This document shows, piece by piece, positions 54,628 to 61,614 of a DNA stretch of 64,000 nucleotides. The stretch's first letter is position 1. Each line of letters starts with the position of its first letter. Source of the DNA: Myxococcales bacterium (lineage in GTDB: Bacteria > Myxococcota_A > Polyangia > Palsa-1104 > JAEUJZ01); contig JAEUKB010000017.1 of assembly GCA_016794365.1 (NCBI GenBank), forward strand, positions 1 to 64,000. Reading direction: 5' to 3'. Below the pieces are notes generated by a model. It did not search any database. It was not told the origin of the DNA and saw only the letters and a list, made by a program, of their open reading frames with translations. The translations under genes were made by a program, and so were the position numbers.

Positions 54628-56307
54628 TCAAGCGGCAGAGCGTGCATCTTGCATGCTGCGCGGCAGGATGATGCGTAGGCTGGTTCCGCCCAGGCGAGGT
54701 GCCATCAGCGTCAGCTCCCCACCGAGCGACCACAGCGACTGCTGAATCCGCTGAAGGCTCGGCTGCTCGCTGTCGGGATCGTCCACATCGGCCAGCTCTT
54801 CATCGCTCATCTCCATCAAGCTGGGCAGCATCGGCAGCGGCGGACCCATTCCGTTGTCGTGAACAAACAGCACGACGTGATCTTCTTGTGGGGCCAGCTC
54901 CACCGTGACAAGCGCCAGGCTGTGAGAGCCATGCTGCGCACTCAGCGCCGCGCCCCGGAGCAGCTCACGCAGGGTCTGCACCAGCAGTCGTCGCTCGCCG
55001 AACACCTGCGCGGATGGACCGAGCAGCGAAAAGTGAACCCGTCGCTCTTGCAAGTCGCCCCAGGCCCGACGAATCAGCGGACCTAGATCGATCTCTTGCG
55101 GTCCGCGCTCTCCACCGGACGCAGGCCGCAGTGGCTCCACCGACTCGATCGCTGGCTCAGGCTCGCTTGAGCTGATTGTGTCCCGCTCAAGCTCTGTCAT
55201 CGGCGGCGGACTCCACAGATCCGTCACCCGCAGCAGCCGACTGGCCCCCGGCTCTTCGTCTGAACCTGGCGGATCCACCACCAAGTGAGACGGCAGCGCA
55301 TGCTCGATCACCGACGGCTCACTGTACGAACCGCTTCGCGCGGGCTCTACCGACTGAGCGTGCCGATAGCGATACGGCTGCATCGCTTCTTCGGTTCGCT
55401 CGACCATCAGCGACCGAGCCAGCCGTACCACCTCATGCTCCGGCGCGCGCAGCACCCGCTCGGCTGCTTCCAGCGCCGCTGGCGTCAGACGAAAGCCAAA
55501 CTCGCTGCGTGGCTCATCGACAGTGCCACTTCCCACCGGCAGCGACTCGACCAGCCCACAGCGCAGCATCCGTCGCACCCGCTGCCACGGAAACAGCCGC
55601 GCGTCCTCCCGATCTCCGGCGTCACTTGGCTCTGCCGTTCGCACCACAAAGCTCGATCGCCGTCGCATCTCGGACAGCGACTCTTTGGACACCCGCCAGC
55701 GGTCGTAGCAGTCCATCGCTTGCTGCGACTCCAGCGACAGCAGCAGCGGCCACGCATACATCCTGGGCAGCTCCAGCACCGCATCCCCCAAGCACGTACG
55801 CTGCCAGCTTCCCGACTTCTGCGACAGCAGCCCAAGCTGGATCGCATAGCGCCGCGCAAACAGCCGCAGTCCGACCCGATGGCTCTCTTCGCCCGTCACC
55901 GCGCTGGTCGTCGCCCGTAAGAGCTGATGATCCGCTGCGGTCAGAAGCGGCGCTTCCTCATCGGCGACACTGCGCGCTTCGTCCGTCACACCGACAATCT
56001 GCCGCGTCGCCAGGCACAGCAGCGCATCCAGATGATCGGCATCACGAATCGCGAGCAGCTCTAGCAGTGCGTCCCGGATGTCGGACAGGTGCTCATCGAC
56101 CCAGCCGTCTGCGATGCAGCGAAAGACCCAAGCCACCGTCGATTCGTCCAGCTGTCCGCTGCGACCAAGCCGCCACGTCTCCGCCGATAGCAAGGCGCGA
56201 TAGCGATCGACATCCAGCGGCAGCTCGTCGTCTAGCTGGAAGAGCTGGCTCTGAGGGTTGCGCAGCGCAGCAAGCAGGTGGTCCAAAAACATGGCGGCAC
56301 CATACAT
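54628..56307 (-). CDS. Unusual protein with degenerate GHKL (HATPase_c) C-terminal domain
   Basis: 559 residues, no membrane helix or signal peptide. The first ~400 are mostly helical and unrecognised. Residues ~430-550 follow a histidine-kinase ATPase fold: QTLRELLRGAALSAQ at the N-box position, VVLFVHDNGMGPP (G1-like DxGxG) and LQRIQQSLWSLGGELTLMAPRLGGTSLRIILP (G2). The N-box Asn is replaced and no H-box is seen, so autophosphorylation is unlikely; ATP binding is uncertain. A downstream REC-DUF4388 gene (58048-58809) is the nearest receiver. Start ATG 56307 or 56292. Confidence 0.65.
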   Translation of the reverse strand: MYGAAMFLDHLLAALRNPQSQLFQLDDELPLDVDRYRALLSAETWRLGRSGQLDESTVAWVFRCIADGWVDEHLSDIRDALLELLAIRDADHLDALLCLATRQIVGVTDEARSVADEEAPLLTAADHQLLRATTSAVTGEESHRVGLRLFARRYAIQLGLLSQKSGSWQRTCLGDAVLELPRMYAWPLLLSLESQQAMDCYDRWRVSKESLSEMRRRSSFVVRTAEPSDAGDREDARLFPWQRVRRMLRCGLVESLPVGSGTVDEPRSEFGFRLTPAALEAAERVLRAPEHEVVRLARSLMVERTEEAMQPYRYRHAQSVEPARSGSYSEPSVIEHALPSHLVVDPPGSDEEPGASRLLRVTDLWSPPPMTELERDTISSSEPEPAIESVEPLRPASGGERGPQEIDLGPLIRRAWGDLQERRVHFSLLGPSAQVFGERRLLVQTLRELLRGAALSAQHGSHSLALVTVELAPQEDHVVLFVHDNGMGPPLPMLPSLMEMSDEELADVDDPDSEQPSLQRIQQSLWSLGGELTLMAPRLGGTSLRIILPRSMQDARSAA

Positions 56308-56340
56308 TGTACGGCTGAGTGCGCCAAGTAGGGACAGCCT

Positions 56341-57318
56341 CTAGGGCTTGGGATGCGCCGCAAAGAAGTCGAGGTAGCGCTTGGTTCCGTCGGCATAGCG
56401 CTGGGTATCGCTCGTGCTGCTCGGCCAGACGTGATCGCCACCGCTGATGGTACACAGGTTCACGTCCGCGCCACCGGGACAGGGCGCGTAGGTCTGACAT
56501 GACACCTTGCCGCTCTGGCTGGTGACCTTCGCGGGCGTAGTGCAGCCGTTGCGCGTTCCCCAGCCATCAAACGTGGTCTTTGCGCCGCTCCAGCTGATCG
56601 GAAAACCACCGCCGTACCAGACCACCGCATCCGCATCGCCATGCATGTAGTAGACCGGGACCGGACGACTTGGCTTGCAGCCACTAAAGATAAGCCCCGC
56701 CGAGTTCGGTCCAATCGCGGCGAAGTCATCGGCCAGCTCACACGCCAGGCGGTTCACCATGAAGCCACCGTTCGAGTGCCCCATCGCAAAGACCCGCTTG
56801 TCATCGACGCAGAACTCGGCCCGCAGGCTGGTCAGGAGCTGCTTAACAAAACCGACATCGTCCGTACCGAGCGTCTGCGCTTCGCCACAGCAGCCACCCG
56901 CATTCCACGACGGAACCAGCCCCGAGCCTTGCGGAATCACCGCGATGAAGTTGCGCTCATCGCTCGCTGCTTCAATGCCGATGCTCTTGGTGAAGTCGGT
57001 CGCCTGGTTGGTAAAGCCGTGGAACGCAAACACCACCTGGGTAAAGCGGCTCGGGTCATAGCCCGGCGGCACATGCAGCACATAGGTGCGCTTGCTCGTC
57101 CCAATCGAGATCGTCCGGCTCTGCGTCCCCAGCATCGCAGGCAGCGACTTTCCCACGCAGTCCGGCACCACCGTCATATCCGGCGGTGTGCCTGCGTCTT
57201 GCCCACTGCCGCCATCGCCTGGATCGTCGCCGCCCAGACCGCCGTTTCCTTCCCCACCACAGCCCAGACAGAGCGAAAGCAGTCCCACCGATACAAAGCG
57301 CCAGCTTGCTGCTTGCAT
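56341..57318 (-). CDS. Secreted PHB-depolymerase/feruloyl-esterase-like lipoprotein
   Basis: 325 residues with lipobox LGC and a Gly/Asp-rich linker (about 22-50). The alpha/beta-hydrolase domain has nucleophile motif GHSNGG, an Asp in YMHGDADAVVWY, and His in SGGDHVWP. The FHGFTNQATDF oxyanion region matches LpqC/CE1-type esterases (poly-hydroxybutyrate depolymerase family). It should hydrolyse esters outside the cell; substrate unknown. 33 nt upstream of the GHKL-like gene start. Confidence 0.88.
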   Translation of the reverse strand: MQAASWRFVSVGLLSLCLGCGGEGNGGLGGDDPGDGGSGQDAGTPPDMTVVPDCVGKSLPAMLGTQSRTISIGTSKRTYVLHVPPGYDPSRFTQVVFAFHGFTNQATDFTKSIGIEAASDERNFIAVIPQGSGLVPSWNAGGCCGEAQTLGTDDVGFVKQLLTSLRAEFCVDDKRVFAMGHSNGGFMVNRLACELADDFAAIGPNSAGLIFSGCKPSRPVPVYYMHGDADAVVWYGGGFPISWSGAKTTFDGWGTRNGCTTPAKVTSQSGKVSCQTYAPCPGGADVNLCTISGGDHVWPSSTSDTQRYADGTKRYLDFFAAHPKP

Positions 57319-57445
57319 GGTCCCCCTCCGTGGGCAGGTCTACCCGCCCTGATGCCACTGAGACGACGACATGTCGCCCCAGTCGATCATCGTAGCAAGT
57401 CGGCACGGAAGGACGAAGCTGCGTCTTTGCGCGGCTCACCCAGGG

Positions 57446-58051
57446 TCACGGCAGGACCGTGGTCGTGGATGGCAGCGGACCCACCTGCGTACGCGGCAGT
57501 CGCAGCACCACCCGATCGTAGCGAAGAAACGTCCCGGTGATGGCCAGCGCCAAGCCGCTGAGCTGCACCAAGCCATCGATGACCAGCAGGGCCTGTAGCG
57601 CCGGGCTGGGACTGGGTCGCGCCGACTCTTCGCTCAAGATCCACCACGGGCCGACCAGCGGAACCCAGCTCACTGGTGACTGCGACAGATCCCGCGCCAG
57701 CAGTCGGTCCGCTGCGTAGGAAGCGAGCAGCGTCGAAACCCCAGCAATGATCAGGTTGACACGGCGGCGACGCTCGATCGTCACCACCGGGGTCAGACCC
57801 GGCTGCGCCTGCGGAACCGGCGGACTCACCGTCGGCTCCGTCGTGCCGTCTTTGGGCGGCAGCGGCGGCGGTGCATCGGCGGGCAGCGTATCGAGGATCG
57901 ACGGGGCAGGGGACCGGCTCCCTGCTGGCGGCGGCGGTAGCTGCGGGATCTGCTCTGCGTGCGCCACCGTCAGCACTCCGGTCTGAGCGCTTATGGTCAT
58001 CACCAGTACCCAGCTAGCAGCGCGTCGCATCTGTGCCCTGCGATTCATCAT
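57446..58051 (-). CDS. Exported or membrane protein of unknown function
   Basis: 201 residues. A signal peptide or N-terminal helix (about 10-32, ending AHA) is followed by a ~60-residue Pro-rich linker and two hydrophobic segments (about 97-115 and 155-177). No recognised motif; a similar Pro-rich linker plus two helices occurs in many myxobacterial envelope proteins of unknown role. Its ATGA start overlaps the REC-DUF4388 stop by 4 nt, so the two are translationally coupled. Confidence 0.65.
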   Translation of the reverse strand: MMNRRAQMRRAASWVLVMTISAQTGVLTVAHAEQIPQLPPPPAGSRSPAPSILDTLPADAPPPLPPKDGTTEPTVSPPVPQAQPGLTPVVTIERRRRVNLIIAGVSTLLASYAADRLLARDLSQSPVSWVPLVGPWWILSEESARPSPSPALQALLVIDGLVQLSGLALAITGTFLRYDRVVLRLPRTQVGPLPSTTTVLP

Positions 58052-58809
58052 ACGGCGACTGCGGCTTTTCGCTCGTGCTCGTCCTGCCGCTGCGCGAGCT
58101 GAATCACAAGCTGCGTCATGCTCAGGCCTTCCTCTTCGCTGTCCGGATCGGGACCGGACTCAAACGCAAAGTCGCCGCTAGACCAGGCCAGCAGCGCAAA
58201 CACCGCATCGAGGCTGCGCTCGGGCCGCTGACCCGTCACCACCAGCTCCGCGCTCAGCAGCTTGCCCGCCCCGCACCACAGCCGACCGACTTCACCGGGG
58301 CGCTCGACCATCAGCACGCCGCTTTTTTTCTCTGCCTCTAGCAGCAGCAGGATGCTCGCCAGGCTCAGCTCACCGAGCGTCCCCCGTAAACCCTTTGGCT
58401 CAACCCCTGACACCGGCCTCAGCGAAGTGGCCGGACTCCGCAGCAGCCGCTCGACCCGCAGATCGAACTCATCGAAGCGGAACGGCTTGTCCAAAAAGTC
58501 GCTGTCCACCAGCCGCAGTGCCGCCAGTCGCAGCGCAGGTGGCGCATCTTCCGCCAGCAGCAGCACCGGTAGCCGCCTGCTTGGTACCAAGTCGCGCAGC
58601 GACAGCAGCCAGTCCAGCCCCGCTTCATCCAGCTTGGCATCGGCCACCACCAAGTCCGGCACCCGCTGCGCAAGCAGGGACTCGGCCTCTGCGGGAGCAT
58701 GCGCGACCTGCACTTGATGACCTCGCTGCGACAGCAGTGACGTAACCATCTGAACCGTCCACGGATCGTTATCGACGACGAGGATCTGAAGAACCGACAT
58801 CGAGCGCAT
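58048..58809 (-). CDS. REC-DUF4388 (PATAN-like) response regulator
   Basis: 253 residues. An N-terminal receiver (about 5-115) has acidic VVDNDP, phospho-acceptor Asp in VVADAKLD and the conserved Lys-Pro in FLDKPF. A DUF4388/PATAN domain follows (LRGTLGELSLASILLLLEAEKKSGVLMV...AGKLLSAEL), used in myxobacteria as a dimerisation/effector module for signalling without DNA binding. ATG 58809 (or 58800). Coupled to the unknown gene 57446-58051; 145 bp upstream lies the tRNA-Leu locus on the other strand. Confidence 0.85.
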   Translation of the reverse strand: MRSMSVLQILVVDNDPWTVQMVTSLLSQRGHQVQVAHAPAEAESLLAQRVPDLVVADAKLDEAGLDWLLSLRDLVPSRRLPVLLLAEDAPPALRLAALRLVDSDFLDKPFRFDEFDLRVERLLRSPATSLRPVSGVEPKGLRGTLGELSLASILLLLEAEKKSGVLMVERPGEVGRLWCGAGKLLSAELVVTGQRPERSLDAVFALLAWSSGDFAFESGPDPDSEEEGLSMTQLVIQLAQRQDEHERKAAVAV

Positions 58810-58876
58810 CTTACGGTCTGCGCAGCCTGGATGCGGATGAAAGTTCTCAAAAAGATGTCCGGTTGTAAAAAGTGCC

Positions 58877-58905
58877 TTGACAGATCCCCAGTGGTTGCGG
58901 CTAAT
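58877..58905 (+). promoter_or_regulatory. Sigma-70-type promoter of tRNA-Leu
   Basis: TTGACA (58877-58882), a 17-bp spacer and GCTAAT (58900-58905) precede the tRNA by about 50 bp. The -35 is a perfect consensus and the -10 matches four of six positions. Confidence 0.6.
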
Positions 58906-58954
58906 TACCCTCCTGTTGGCGCTGCCTTCCCCAAGAAGCAGACAAGCCTACGCC

Positions 58955-59036
58955 GCGAAGGTGGCGGAACTGGTAGACGCACTAGCTTGAGGTGCTAGCG
59001 GGTAACACCTTGGGGGTTCGAGTCCCCCCCTTCGCA
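58955..59036 (+). tRNA. tRNA-Leu (anticodon GAG)
   Basis: Acceptor GCGAAGG pairs with CCTTCGC; the discriminator is A (59036) and CCA is not encoded. The anticodon arm CTAGC-TTGAGGT-GCTAG puts GAG at 58989-58991, reading CUC and CUU codons. A variable arm (GGGTAACACC region) gives the class II shape of leucine tRNAs, and the T arm is GGGGG-TTCGAGT-CCCCC. A terminator hairpin follows 3 nt later. Probable integration target of the adjacent element. Confidence 0.95.
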
Positions 59037-59038
59037 CG

Positions 59039-59076
59039 AGGCCACATTCTCCGACGGAATGTGGCCTTTTTCTTTT
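59039..59076 (+). terminator. Rho-independent terminator of tRNA-Leu
   Basis: AGGCCACATTC (59039-59049) pairs perfectly with GAATGTGGCCT (59057-59067) over a 7-nt loop, followed by a T-rich tract TTTTCTTTT (59068-59076). Strong on the plus strand only; the integrase gene on the other strand ends about 100 bp further right. Confidence 0.93.
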
Positions 59077-59173
59077 GGCGCAGATGAGTCGTTTTTCGGG
59101 CTCAGAAGTAGCCGGGTAAATGGCTGGGTAAACGGCGGGAAACTGCCCAGCGCTAGCGGGTTCGCTTCTGCAA

Positions 59174-60223
59174 TCAATTGGGAGCGTCACACACTCCGAG
59201 TTGCTGCGCTGCGCGCTGCGCGGTGACATCGGCCAACGTGCCGGGCTTGGCATAGTGACCCATCGTGATCTCTTTTGACGTGTGCCCCAAGCTTTCGGCC
59301 ACCACATCGGGAACGGTGCCCGCTTCAATCGCCAGATCGGCATGCAGCCCGCGCAAGCTGTAGGTGCAAATCGTCGGCACGCCGCTCGCCTTGCAGATCC
59401 GACGCACCGCGTCGAGCACCCAATCGGCCTTGCGTGGGATGGCTCGCCCGGTTCTGTCCTGCGTCGAGAAAATCAGCGCATCACGCGGCTTGCCTTCGCA
59501 GCGTGCAGCAATCAACTTGCGCAGCACATCGGGGATCTTTGGGTCACGATCGCCCGCGCGGGTCTTGGCTTCCCGAATGCGCAATCGCGTTCCCCGATCG
59601 TCAATGTCGCGCACGAGTCGGAGCAGCGCTTCGCTGGGCCGAATGCCCATCAGCAGCACCATCGACGCCACAAGCGCACCGTCGGAACCATCCCGCGCTT
59701 GCGCCAGTGCTTCCGTCAGCCATAGCCGCGCCTCATCTCGGGTTAGCTGTACTTTCCCCCGGCTACGCTTCCCGAGCGGCTTGACTGCGGCGAACGGATT
59801 CTCTGCAAGCAACTTCCTTTCTAAGCACCACTTGCCGAACGTCTTTGCGACTGCCAGCGCATTGCGGTGCGTGTCGGGCTTCTGCCGCTTCACCAGCTCC
59901 ATGTAGGCGTCTTCACAATGGCGGGCCGTCAGTCGCTTGATTGGAAGCGCTCGCTGCGGGATCAGCGTTTGCAGCCGATACATTGCCGTTGCTACGGACG
60001 TGGGTTTGTTCATCAGCGACAGATAATCGCTGTATTGATCCAGCACCATCCCGACGGTCAACACTTGTGGCTGGACGAGCTTTCGGAGGAACGCTTCGGC
60101 GATCTGCCGCGCACGCTCCTCGGTGGGGGCGGAAGGGGTTGCCGTCCGTTCCTGCCCTTGCACGATCAGGAAACGAAACCCCCCGCGATGCGCATAGGGG
60201 CCGTAGAGCTTGGGCTTATCCAT
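59174..60223 (-). CDS. Tyrosine recombinase/integrase
   Basis: 349 residues from ATG 60223, which has GGAGGG 7 nt upstream. A phage-type N-terminal and core-binding region (about 60-160) precedes the catalytic domain: Arg in MGIRPSEALLRL, Lys region in REAKTRAGDRDPKIPD, TYSLRGLHADLAIEAG (the HxxR box has Tyr for the first His), GHTSKEITMGHY with the nucleophile Tyr. It catalyses integration and excision, most likely at the tRNA-Leu end. It overlaps the small upstream gene by 8 bp. Confidence 0.9.
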   Translation of the reverse strand: MDKPKLYGPYAHRGGFRFLIVQGQERTATPSAPTEERARQIAEAFLRKLVQPQVLTVGMVLDQYSDYLSLMNKPTSVATAMYRLQTLIPQRALPIKRLTARHCEDAYMELVKRQKPDTHRNALAVAKTFGKWCLERKLLAENPFAAVKPLGKRSRGKVQLTRDEARLWLTEALAQARDGSDGALVASMVLLMGIRPSEALLRLVRDIDDRGTRLRIREAKTRAGDRDPKIPDVLRKLIAARCEGKPRDALIFSTQDRTGRAIPRKADWVLDAVRRICKASGVPTICTYSLRGLHADLAIEAGTVPDVVAESLGHTSKEITMGHYAKPGTLADVTAQRAAQQLGVCDAPN

Positions 60224-60605
60224 GGTGGTTCCCTCCGACCTTGCCAGGCACCGACGAGTCAGCACTGCATCCATTGGCCAGCGCTTCCCGTGCTGCTTTG
60301 GCGGTCTGGTACGGCTTCCACGTCAGGGCTTGCTCTGTCAGCGACAGCGAGACGACGTAATAGCGATCTTTGCCCTTCCAGCGAAGCCACTGCACAGCGA
60401 CGAGCAGTGACGCATCGTCTCGACGGATGGCCAGCACGCGCCAAAATGCATCCTTTCCCGTCGATGCGCGACGGAGATAGTCTTCCGCCCACGCTTCACC
60501 CGGTTTCGATAAGTCGAGCGTGGCGGCAATGGTTGGCGGACTCGACGACAGCCGATGTTTACGACGACGGTAAGACGTACTTGTAGCAGGAACCGAGCAA
60601 GGCAT
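60216..60605 (-). CDS. Small integrase-linked protein of unknown function
   Basis: 129 residues from ATG 60605 (AGGAG 6 nt upstream); its stop overlaps the integrase start by 8 bp. Basic N-terminus (TSYRRRKHRLSSSPP), then a segment FWRVLAIRRDDASLLVAVQWLRWKGKDRYYVVSL with alternating strands. The position fits an excisionase or accessory factor, but no HTH of the Xis type was recognised. Confidence 0.6.
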   Translation of the reverse strand: MPCSVPATSTSYRRRKHRLSSSPPTIAATLDLSKPGEAWAEDYLRRASTGKDAFWRVLAIRRDDASLLVAVQWLRWKGKDRYYVVSLSLTEQALTWKPYQTAKAAREALANGCSADSSVPGKVGGNHHG

Positions 60606-60671
60606 AGACTGCTCCTGTTCGCGTCGGATACGTGCTTGCAGGCTTGGAATCCGACGCGGGCTGATGAGGGG

Positions 60672-60691
60672 CCGCCGATTCCCGTCGGCGG
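60672..60691. promoter_or_regulatory. GC-rich dyad in the int/XRE divergent region
   Basis: CCGCCGA (60672-60678) and TCGGCGG (60685-60691) form perfect 7-bp arms with a 6-bp spacer TTCCCG. It sits in the 233-bp region between the divergent small gene and double-HTH regulator, where an operator for the element's switch would be expected. No T-run follows, so it is not an intrinsic terminator. Confidence 0.4.
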
Positions 60692-60838
60692 TCCTTCGGT
60701 GATTGACTGCCCGACTTGTACGGGCTCGACTGGTAAACAAACACATGTCACGACCTCTTTTCAATGGGGTTAATCCGTAACTCTCGCTTGAAATTCGCCC
60801 AACTTTGGCCATCCGTCGGAGCGTGCTACCAACTGCCG

Positions 60839-61360
60839 ATGGTTCGCGGCTCGCCCAATCCGCTTCATTTCGGACTCCCTGCCCGTCTGCGCAGAGTCCG
60901 CAAGCAAGCTGGAGTAAAGCCCTCTGCGCTGAGCACCAAGGTCAGCCGAGATACAGAGGTCACTGCCGATATCGAAGCCGGTCAGCGCATCCCCACCGTT
61001 GCGACGGTGGCTCGTCTCGCATCTGCACTTGGCGTCGCTGCGGGCTGGTTGGCGTACGGACTTGGCGAGCAAGTCATTAGCGGCGCAGCAGCGACGACCG
61101 ATGGCATGGGCGCGCGACTTTCGGCCATTCGGACCGAGCGAGGCGAAACCAAAGCCGCACTGGCACGCGCCGTCGGGCTTAGCCCAAGCACCGTCGCGGA
61201 CATCGAAAACGGCGCACAGACCGGCGTGGACGTGCTGGAAGCGCTCGCAAAAGTCCTCGCGGTTTCGCCCGCCTGGCTCGCATTCGGGGAAGGTCCGATG
61301 GAACTACCAAGCCGACGACGAAAGGCAGAGGCAGCGACGCAAGGACCGGATCACGGCTAG
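60839..61360 (+). CDS. Tandem double XRE-type HTH regulator
   Basis: 173 residues containing two full HTH_3 units: about 12-76 (LPARLRRVRKQAGVKPSALS, then VTADIEAGQRIPTVATVARLASALGV) and about 90-150 (GARLSAIRTERGETKAALAR, then STVADIENGAQTGVDVLEALAKVLAV). Each is followed by the same WLAF/WLAY-GxGE end, showing an internal duplication. It may dimerise on paired operators and act as the element's repressor. ATG 60839 is chosen over in-frame sequence from 60764; SD is weak. Confidence 0.85.
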   Translation: MVRGSPNPLHFGLPARLRRVRKQAGVKPSALSTKVSRDTEVTADIEAGQRIPTVATVARLASALGVAAGWLAYGLGEQVISGAAATTDGMGARLSAIRTERGETKAALARAVGLSPSTVADIENGAQTGVDVLEALAKVLAVSPAWLAFGEGPMELPSRRRKAEAATQGPDHG

Positions 61361-61504
61361 ACCACTCCAAGACCGGGAAATCGCCGACGATGGGCAGCGG
61401 CGTACATCGCTTCCCCAGCAGCGCCACGGCGGCGAGTAGCAGCAGACCGGCCAAGCGGCCAATCGTGCGCACAGGATGCTGGCGGCTGAACCTTCCGTTT
61501 GACT

Positions 61505-61589
61505 GGACAGTGGGACAGTTGGCGCTGGCTTCGTCGGTGCGCAAGTGTCCTAACCGCTGGGACAGCGTGCGGACAGTGGGACAGTTGGC
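61505..61589. repeat. 19-bp direct repeat and five GGACAG copies (possible iterons)
   Basis: A 19-bp sequence GGACAGTGGGACAGTTGGC occurs identically at 61505-61523 and 61571-61589. Each contains two GGACAG hexamers, and a fifth lies at 61560-61565, all in the same orientation. They sit in the 254-bp gap between the HTH regulator and the 3' end of the replication gene. Same-strand repeats beside a DnaB-N/DUF3987 gene suggest iterons or initiator-binding sites. Confidence 0.6.
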
Positions 61590-61614
61590 ACGATGCCGCA
61601 GATTCCTTCGGCGC

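Noticed and set aside
55176..56318. Plus-strand open frame of ~380 residues opposite the GHKL-like gene
   Set aside because: Ala/Pro/Ser/Arg-rich shadow frame produced by GC-rich codons; no SD and no motif.
61505..61589. CRISPR array
   Set aside because: Only two 19-bp repeats with no consistent spacer or cas genes; treated as iteron-like repeats.
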